A DNA stretch of 64,000 nt, taken from assembly GCF_001281025.1 (NCBI RefSeq), contig NZ_CP012646.1, positions 1-64,000 of the forward strand. Direction: 5' to 3'. The translations under genes were made by a program, and so were the position numbers. This document shows, piece by piece, positions 58,811 to 64,000 of the stretch. The notes under the pieces were generated by a model, which searched no databases, was not told the DNA's origin, and saw only the letters and a program-made list of their open reading frames with translations. Position 1 is the first letter of the stretch, and every line of letters begins with the position of its first letter. Source of the stretch: Streptococcus mitis (GTDB lineage: Bacteria > Bacillota > Bacilli > Lactobacillales > Streptococcaceae).

Positions 58811-60157
58811 TTAGTAAAGGTCTAAATAGTTATCAATTTCCCATTGTGAAACGAAGGTTGCATAGCTTGCCCATTCGATTCGTTTGGCTTCAAGGAAACT
58901 AGTATAGATATGTTCTCCAAGAGCCGCTCTGACAACTTCATCTTCAGTCAGAGCTTTCAAAGCGTTGTGAAGGGTTGACGGAAGGTCTGTAATACCAGCT
59001 TCCTTGCGCTCTTCTGCTGTCATGATGTAGATATTTTCTTCGATAGGAGCTGGTGCTTCGATTTTGTTTTCAATACCATGTAAACCAACTTCCAAAAGAA
59101 CAGCCATAGCGATGTATGGGTTTGCCATCGGATCCACTGAACGTAACTCAAGACGAGTTCCCATGCCACGTGAAGCAGGCACGCGCACAAGTGGCGAACG
59201 GTTACGACCAGCCCAAGCAATGTAAACCGGCGCTTCATAACCTGGAACCAAACGTTTGTATGAGTTAACCGTTGGGTTCATGATGGCAGTATAGTTGTAG
59301 GCATGTTTGATCAAACCACCAAGGAAATGGTAGGCCGTTTCTGACAACTGCATTCCTTTTGGATCATTTGGATCAAAGAAGGCATTGTTTCCTTCTGCAT
59401 CAAACAAGGACATATTACAGTGCATACCTGATCCGGCAATACCAAATTTTGGTTTGGCCATAAAAGTTGCGTAAAGCCCATGTTTGCGAGCAATAGTTTT
59501 AACAACAAGTTTAAAGATTTGAATCTTATCACAAGCACGGAGAACTTCATCGTACTTGAAGTCAATCTCATGTTGTCCAACCGCAACCTCGTGGTGACTC
59601 GCTTCTACTTCAAATCCCATTTTGGTCAAGACATTCACAATCTCACGACGTGTGTTGTCCGCAAGGTCAGTAGGCGCCAAATCAAAGTAGCCACCCTTGT
59701 CATTCACTTCAAGTGTTGGGTCTCCATTTTCATCCAACTTAAATAGGAAGAATTCTGGCTCTGGTCCAAGGTTGAAGGACTTGAATCCCACTTCCTCCAT
59801 GTGACGAAGAGCACGCTTCAAATTGCCACGAGGGTCACCTGCAAATGGTTCACCTTCTGTTGTATAGACATCACAGATCAAACCTGCAACACTTCCATTT
59901 TCATCTCCCCAAGGGAAGACTGTCCATGTATCCAAGTCTGGGTACAAGTACATATCTGACTCATTGATACGTACAAAACCTTCAATAGAAGATCCATCAA
60001 ACATAGCCTTATTTGACAAGACTTTATCTAACTGTTCATCTGTAGCAGGAATTTCGACGTTTTTCATGGTTCCCAAAATATCTGAGAACATGAGACGAAT
60101 AAAGGTAACATTTTTTTCCTTGACTTCACGACGAATATCTGCAGCTGTGATTGGCAT
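58811..60157 (-). CDS. glnA: Glutamine synthetase, type I
   Basis: A 448-residue GSI-alpha subunit that makes glutamine from glutamate, ammonia and ATP as a dodecamer. Visible motifs are DGSSIEGF (about residues 54-61), the metal and substrate strands EPEFFLF and [13 protein letters not shown], the ATP site [13 protein letters not shown], and [10 protein letters not shown]. The Lys-x6-Tyr adenylylation site of GSI-beta is absent, as in Firmicutes. It follows glnR by 36 bp and is under GlnR control. It stops before the silent hsdS region at a terminator. Confidence 0.97.
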   Translation of the reverse strand: MPITAADIRREVKEKNVTFIRLMFSDILGTMKNVEIPATDEQLDKVLSNKAMFDGSSIEGFVRINESDMYLYPDLDTWTVFPWGDENGSVAGLICDVYTTEGEPFAGDPRGNLKRALRHMEEVGFKSFNLGPEPEFFLFKLDENGDPTLEVNDKGGYFDLAPTDLADNTRREIVNVLTKMGFEVEASHHEVAVGQHEIDFKYDEVLRACDKIQIFKLVVKTIARKHGLYATFMAKPKFGIAGSGMHCNMSLFDAEGNNAFFDPNDPKGMQLSETAYHFLGGLIKHAYNYTAIMNPTVNSYKRLVPGYEAPVYIAWAGRNRSPLVRVPASRGMGTRLELRSVDPMANPYIAMAVLLEVGLHGIENKIEAPAPIEENIYIMTAEERKEAGITDLPSTLHNALKALTEDEVVRAALGEHIYTSFLEAKRIEWASYATFVSQWEIDNYLDLY

Positions 60158-60193
60158 GAGTTTTCTCCTTAATGTATGACTACTTGCGGTTGC

Positions 60194-60550
60194 CTAACCG
60201 CGACCAAAAGGTGACCGTACTGAAGCAAAGCGACCCTGTTGGAGGAGTTCATTGTGAAGTGCACGACGCACCTCAGTCTGACTCACCGCTTTCTTGGATT
60301 TCGCTTCACGTTCAGCATATTTTTTCTTAATGGCAGCGATATTATAACCTTCAGAGATATAATCTTTGATTTCAAGCAGACGATCCATGTCATTCAAGGA
60401 ATACATGCGACGGTTCCCTTCGTTTCGATCAGGCTTAATCAACTCTTGATCTTCATAATAACGAATCTGACGCGCCGATAAATCGGTCAACTTCATAACA
60501 CTGCCGATAGGAAAAACAGCCATATTTCGGCGAAATTCTTTTTCCTTCAT
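60194..60550 (-). CDS. glnR: Nitrogen regulator GlnR (MerR family)
   Basis: A 118-residue repressor. MerR-type winged helix (about residues 15-80: IGSVMKLTDLSARQIRYYEDQELI, RMYSLNDMDRLLEIKDYI) and a short C-terminal tail through which glutamine-bound GlnA regulates it in Bacillus. A GlnR box lies upstream of the promoter, consistent with autorepression of glnRA when nitrogen is plentiful. Confidence 0.95.
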   Translation of the reverse strand: MKEKEFRRNMAVFPIGSVMKLTDLSARQIRYYEDQELIKPDRNEGNRRMYSLNDMDRLLEIKDYISEGYNIAAIKKKYAEREAKSKKAVSQTEVRRALHNELLQQGRFASVRSPFGRG

Positions 60551-60573
60551 TTACAATTTCCTTCTTTCTGTCT

Positions 60574-60602
60574 ATTATAGTCTAAAAAAAGACAAACGTC
60601 AA
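60574..60602 (-). promoter_or_regulatory. glnR promoter
   Basis: TTGACG (60597-60602), 17 bp, TATAAT (60574-60579). Confidence 0.85.
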
Positions 60603-60609
60603 TTGATAA

Positions 60610-60626
60610 TGTTATAAAATGTAACA
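60610..60626 (-). promoter_or_regulatory. GlnR box
   Basis: TGTTA-N7-TAACA, a perfect TGTNAN7TNACA palindrome, eight bases upstream of the -35. Confidence 0.92.
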
Positions 60627-61154
60627 TTATTTTTCTTTTTTCTCTAAAAAGAGCCGAATACGATCAATATCGTAATTTACGAGAATTGCGACAAAAACTC
60701 CCATGAACGTTTCTGATACACGCGCAAACACGTACAAAATTGTTTCACCACTCGGAATCGATAGGGTAATGATTAACATAGCTGCTACACCACCAATAAC
60801 CCCTGCTTTGTTATTCATGGCTACATTTGTCATAATGGTTAACATGGTGCAGATTGGAACAACTACCAAGGTCACCCAAAAGGCTTCGTGGAAAAAGGTA
60901 TTTAATAGGAAGAAGACCAGGGCATAGAGACCACCGATACTATTTCCAAGAATACGCGAAGTTCCGAAATGAACACTCTTATCAAAGCTCTCCCTCAGAC
61001 TAAAAACCGCTGTCAAAGCACCGATTTGAAGACCTTTCCAGCCAAAAAAGCCAAAAATCAAGAGAACTAGAAAAACAGCAATACCTGTTTTAAAGGTTCG
61101 CATACCAAGTTTGAACTGGGATTTATCGAATTTATATTTTTTAAAATAACTCAT
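60627..61154 (-). CDS. FUSC/aromatic acid exporter-like membrane protein
   Basis: A 175-residue protein with four or five membrane helices (about residues 20-55, 75-95, 97-115, 120-140, 145-165) and the conserved RESFDKSVHFGTSRILGNSIGG loop of the ArAE_1/FUSC-like family. It has only the membrane half, without the long cytoplasmic domain. An efflux role is suggested by family only. It lies between pgk and glnR and reads into the GlnR box, so it may end within the glnR regulatory region. Confidence 0.75.
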   Translation of the reverse strand: MSYFKKYKFDKSQFKLGMRTFKTGIAVFLVLLIFGFFGWKGLQIGALTAVFSLRESFDKSVHFGTSRILGNSIGGLYALVFFLLNTFFHEAFWVTLVVVPICTMLTIMTNVAMNNKAGVIGGVAAMLIITLSIPSGETILYVFARVSETFMGVFVAILVNYDIDRIRLFLEKKEK

Positions 61155-61239
61155 AATCTCAACTTTCTATTTCCATTTTATCATAAATCGGTGATTTTTA
61201 TGAGTAATAGTTGAGAGGAAGCGTTTTTATTTTAAGCAA

Positions 61240-61268
61240 AAGAAAAGAGGAACTTTCATTCCTCTCTT
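61240..61268 (-). terminator. Terminator of pgk
   Basis: AAAAGAGGAA/TTCCTCTCTT hairpin with a minus-strand T run. Confidence 0.82.
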
Positions 61269-61288
61269 CTTTGATTGTTTATAAAATC

Positions 61289-62485
61289 TTATTTTTCTGT
61301 CAAGGCTGCAAGTCCTGGAAGAACTTTACCTTCAAGAAGTTCCATTGATGCTCCACCACCAGTAGAGATCCATGAGAATTTATCTGCACGGCCAAGGTTA
61401 ATCGCTGCGGCAGCTGAGTCACCACCACCGATGATTGATTTAACGCCTGGTTGTTTCACGATAGCGTCCATCACACCGATTGTTCCAGCTTGGAAGTCTG
61501 GGTTTTCAAATACACCCATAGGTCCGTTCCATACAACTGTTTTGGCACCAGTCAAAGCTTCGTCAAATTTAGCGATAGATTTTGGACCGATGTCAAGACC
61601 AAGGAAGCCTTCAGAAACTGCTTCACCTTCAGTGTCACGCACTTCAGTGTAACCAGCAAATGCGTTAGCTTCTTTTGAGTCAACTGGCAAGATCAATTTA
61701 CCGTTTGCTTTTTCAAGAAGAGCTTTCGCAACATCCAATTTGTCTTCTTCTACAAGTGAGTTACCGATTTCGATACCTTGTGCTTTGTAGAATGTGTAAG
61801 TCATACCACCACCGATAAGGACTTTATCAGCTTTTTCAAGCAAGTTTTCGATAACACCGATCTTGTCTGAAACTTTTGAACCACCAAGGATAGCCACGAA
61901 TGGACGTTCTGGAGTTTCAACTGCTTCTTGGATGTAGGCAATTTCGTTTTCAAGAAGGAAACCAGCAACTGCTTTTTCAACGTTTGCTGAGATACCAACG
62001 TTAGATGCGTGTGCACGGTGAGCTGTACCGAATGCATCGTTTACGAAGATACCATCTCCAAGTGATGCCCAGTATTTACCAAGTTCAGGATCGTTTTTAG
62101 ATTCTTTCTTGCCGTCAACATCTTCGTAACGAGTGTTTTCAACCAAGAGAACTTGTCCATCTTCAAGAGCGTTGATAGCTGCTTCCAATTCAGCACCACG
62201 AGTAACACCTGGGAAAACAACGTCTTGGCCCAATTTAGCTGCCAAGTCTGCTGCTACAGGAGCAAGTGATTTACCAGCTTTATCAGCTTCTTCTTTCACA
62301 CGTCCAAGGTGAGAGAAAAGAATTGCACGTCCACCTTGTTCGATGATGTACTTAATAGTTGGAAGAGCTGCTGTGATACGGTTGTCGTTAGTGATTACGC
62401 CATCTTTCAATGGTACGTTGAAGTCAACACGAACGAGGACTTTTTTACCTTTCAAGTCAACGTCTTTAACAGTAAGTTTTGCCAT
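61289..62485 (-). CDS. pgk: Phosphoglycerate kinase
   Basis: The 398-residue glycolytic enzyme that transfers phosphate from 1,3-bisphosphoglycerate to ADP. Two Rossmann-like domains: [12 protein letters not shown] near residue 18-29, [11 protein letters not shown] near 57, [15 protein letters not shown] near 145, and the nucleotide-binding ATPase-type region [11 protein letters not shown] and [10 protein letters not shown] near 350. The start ATG has AAGGGG upstream, and an extended -10 TGATATAAT lies at 62522-62530. Monocistronic. Confidence 0.98.
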   Translation of the reverse strand: MAKLTVKDVDLKGKKVLVRVDFNVPLKDGVITNDNRITAALPTIKYIIEQGGRAILFSHLGRVKEEADKAGKSLAPVAADLAAKLGQDVVFPGVTRGAELEAAINALEDGQVLLVENTRYEDVDGKKESKNDPELGKYWASLGDGIFVNDAFGTAHRAHASNVGISANVEKAVAGFLLENEIAYIQEAVETPERPFVAILGGSKVSDKIGVIENLLEKADKVLIGGGMTYTFYKAQGIEIGNSLVEEDKLDVAKALLEKANGKLILPVDSKEANAFAGYTEVRDTEGEAVSEGFLGLDIGPKSIAKFDEALTGAKTVVWNGPMGVFENPDFQAGTIGVMDAIVKQPGVKSIIGGGDSAAAAINLGRADKFSWISTGGGASMELLEGKVLPGLAALTEK

Positions 62486-62521
62486 GTTACAAAAACCCCT
62501 TTATTTATTTTATTCGAAACT

Positions 62522-62530
62522 ATTATATCA
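62522..62530 (-). promoter_or_regulatory. pgk promoter, extended -10
   Basis: TGATATAAT on the minus strand, about 40 bases before the pgk start. Confidence 0.65.
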
Positions 62531-62574
62531 CACTTTGGAAATATAAGGAAAGATTTCACAAGATTTTTCGATAT

Positions 62575-64000
62575 TTAATCTTCATCTTCTTTTTTCTGTT
62601 TCAATGTCAAGGCTAAACTAGCAAGACCAAGGCTGGCCAATCCTGCTATTAGGGCTTCATTAGCATCAGCAGTTCCTGTATTTGGCAATTGTTTGCTTGC
62701 TTCTTCTGATTTAACTGCTGTATTTTGGGCTGGTTTTTCTTGTGTAGGCGCTACTGCTTGTTCAGTTTTTACTTTTGTTCCAATTTCAACAATTTCTGGA
62801 ATCGCCTCTTGGATGACTTCTGTTGAACGAAGACGACGCTGACCGTTTTCATCAACTTCAAAGACATGTCTTAATAGACCATCTCGTCCCTGTATGATGA
62901 CTCGTTGTTCCCCAACTAGCATCTCAGCATTTTCATGCTCTTGACGATCAAAGGCAACCTTTTCCTCTTGAACTTCCAATTTAGGAGCCTTTTGTTGATC
63001 AGAAGCCGGTTGATTAGTAGGTTTTGGAAGGTCTGTGTTTTGTGGTGCTGGATTAGCAGGAATGAGACCAGTACCTACTTCTACGATTTCAGGGCTTGCT
63101 TCTTTCAAAACTTCTGTAGCGCGAAGCGTACGATTGCCTTGACTATCTACTTCAATCAAGCGACGAATTTTTCCCTCAACTCCTGCTTGGACAAGTTGAC
63201 GTTGACCGACTGGGAGATTTGGATTTGGTCGTTCTTGGTGTTCGAAGGCGATACTTGTCTCTTCGACTTCTAATTTCGGAGTATCCACAACCAAATTCTT
63301 GACACCTTCAGCTGGTTCCTTGCTTGAAATAACTTTTTCTACTGGTTTAGCAGGTTGTGGTTTTTCAGCAGATTCATAAACAAAGGCATAATGAGTAAAA
63401 TGTGGTGCTGTAAAGATAACATGACTATCCGTTTGTTCAAAAGCCAATTCTACTGCCTCTTTGCCCTCAGGTAAGAAGAATACTTTCTTCACTTTCTTAT
63501 CTTTTTCAATTGGAATTTTCACAATAGAAGCGTAAGAGAGATCAACATCTTGACCTTTTTCATCTAGACCTTCTATTTCAAAGACATGAGCATCTTCTCC
63601 AGCAAAGTATTTCTTCTCTTCAGCACTTGCTTGAACACGCTCTACTTTCAAGCCCTTGATGACAGTCTTCTCTTTATTTGAGAAGTGTACTTCAACACCT
63701 GTTTTGCTATCAGAAAAGACTGCTGGCTTGTCTTCTTTCAATAAAGCAACCAGATCTTTTAGACTCTGTTTCGCTGTTGCAAGCTCTTCTGGACTCAAAT
63801 CTACTTTTTCAACCAAGGCCTTGTTTTTCTCAAGAAGCGGAGCTAGGGCAGAACCTGAAGGATGGTTTGGTTTGGCAGCCAAGAGTTCTTGAGCCTCACC
63901 TGTTAAGCGATCAAGTTCTGTCTTTTCTTCCGTAAATTTCTCTTGACCATTCAGAGCTTTATGAGCTTCTGTCAATTTATTAAGTCGGTCATTGACTTGA
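62575..64000 (-). CDS. LPNTG cell-wall-anchored protein with two G5 domains (partial, 5' end outside window)
   Basis: C-terminal 474 or so residues of a large surface protein; the frame is open through base 64000. Order seen: a helical region with repeated NKALVEKVDLSPEELATA-type segments, a carbohydrate-binding-like beta module (VEVHFSNKEKTVIKGLKV to THYAFVYE), two G5 domains (about ...ERPNPNLPVGQRQLVQAGVEGK... and ...ENAEMLVGEQRVIIQGRDG...), then the sorting signal LPNTG, a membrane helix and KQKKEDED. In pneumococcus the gene before pgk encodes an endo-beta-N-acetylglucosaminidase (GH85, EndoD) with such a tail. The catalytic part is not in the window, so this is inferred from position. 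Confidence 0.8.
   Translation of the reverse strand, partial: QVNDRLNKLTEAHKALNGQEKFTEEKTELDRLTGEAQELLAAKPNHPSGSALAPLLEKNKALVEKVDLSPEELATAKQSLKDLVALLKEDKPAVFSDSKTGVEVHFSNKEKTVIKGLKVERVQASAEEKKYFAGEDAHVFEIEGLDEKGQDVDLSYASIVKIPIEKDKKVKKVFFLPEGKEAVELAFEQTDSHVIFTAPHFTHYAFVYESAEKPQPAKPVEKVISSKEPAEGVKNLVVDTPKLEVEETSIAFEHQERPNPNLPVGQRQLVQAGVEGKIRRLIEVDSQGNRTLRATEVLKEASPEIVEVGTGLIPANPAPQNTDLPKPTNQPASDQQKAPKLEVQEEKVAFDRQEHENAEMLVGEQRVIIQGRDGLLRHVFEVDENGQRRLRSTEVIQEAIPEIVEIGTKVKTEQAVAPTQEKPAQNTAVKSEEASKQLPNTGTADANEALIAGLASLGLASLALTLKQKKEDED

Overview
The window is low-GC Firmicute DNA with a mitis-group Streptococcus character. Supporting evidence: a choline-binding surface protein, a BOX repeat beside it, a ComX box (TACGAATA) in front of ssbB, CIRCE/HrcA heat-shock operators, a blp-type bacteriocin regulatory locus, and an invertible type I restriction locus of the pneumococcal ivr/SpnIII kind. 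From memory, the right-hand two thirds (endoglycosidase tail, pgk, glnRA, hsd, hrcA-dnaK-dnaJ, ecs, blp, ccrZ-trmB, nusA-infB, valS) follows pneumococcal order. The joins pyrG-rpoE next to groEL and an ABC exporter next to valS do not, so a close relative such as S. mitis, S. oralis or S. pseudopneumoniae is more likely than S. pneumoniae itself. This was not computed.

Layout. 1-9.2 kb: 23S rRNA methyltransferase (cut by the window edge), recX, a DUF402 phosphatase, queH, groES-groEL under CIRCE, competence ssbB, an oxidoreductase, a YtpR/thioredoxin/DUF4651 cluster, a BOX element and a choline-binding protein. 9.2-14.6 kb: pyrG with a leader that looks like a CTP-sensing attenuator, rpoE, then a tetR-ABC exporter operon. 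14.6-24.3 kb: a DUF3883 protein, a four-gene operon ending in valS behind a valine T-box, small conserved proteins, a DUF438/hemerythrin regulator and an EcsC-family operon. 24-32.5 kb: rbfA, infB, ylxQ, ylxR, nusA, rimP, a family 3 glycosidase, trmB and ccrZ. 32.6-39.9 kb: a blp locus reduced to regulator (blpR, blpH), immunity-type membrane proteins (CPBP family, blpY, blpZ) and three BlpR-type promoters. It has no recognisable pheromone, exporter or bacteriocin gene. 40-49.2 kb: ecsBA, hit, dnaJ, a DJ-1-like protein, dnaK, grpE, hrcA. 49.3-58.7 kb: a nonsense-interrupted DUF2812 gene and the invertible hsdR-hsdM-hsdS-recombinase-silent hsdS locus. 58.8-64 kb: glnA, glnR, a FUSC-like membrane protein, pgk and the C-terminal part of an LPNTG-anchored protein with G5 domains.

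The most notable system is the hsdS switch. A 240-bp and an 83-bp inverted repeat join the expressed hsdS to an opposed silent copy, a tyrosine recombinase lies between them, and a third target-recognition domain lies in the spacer with a one-base frameshift in an A6 tract. Inversion would change which DNA sequence the cell methylates and could also switch the system off. The second is the blp regulon. Three promoters share one exact geometry (10-bp half-site, 11-bp spacer, 10-bp half-site, 30 bp, -10 box), and two of them lie in an identical 76-bp module that also carries the terminator of the upstream gene.
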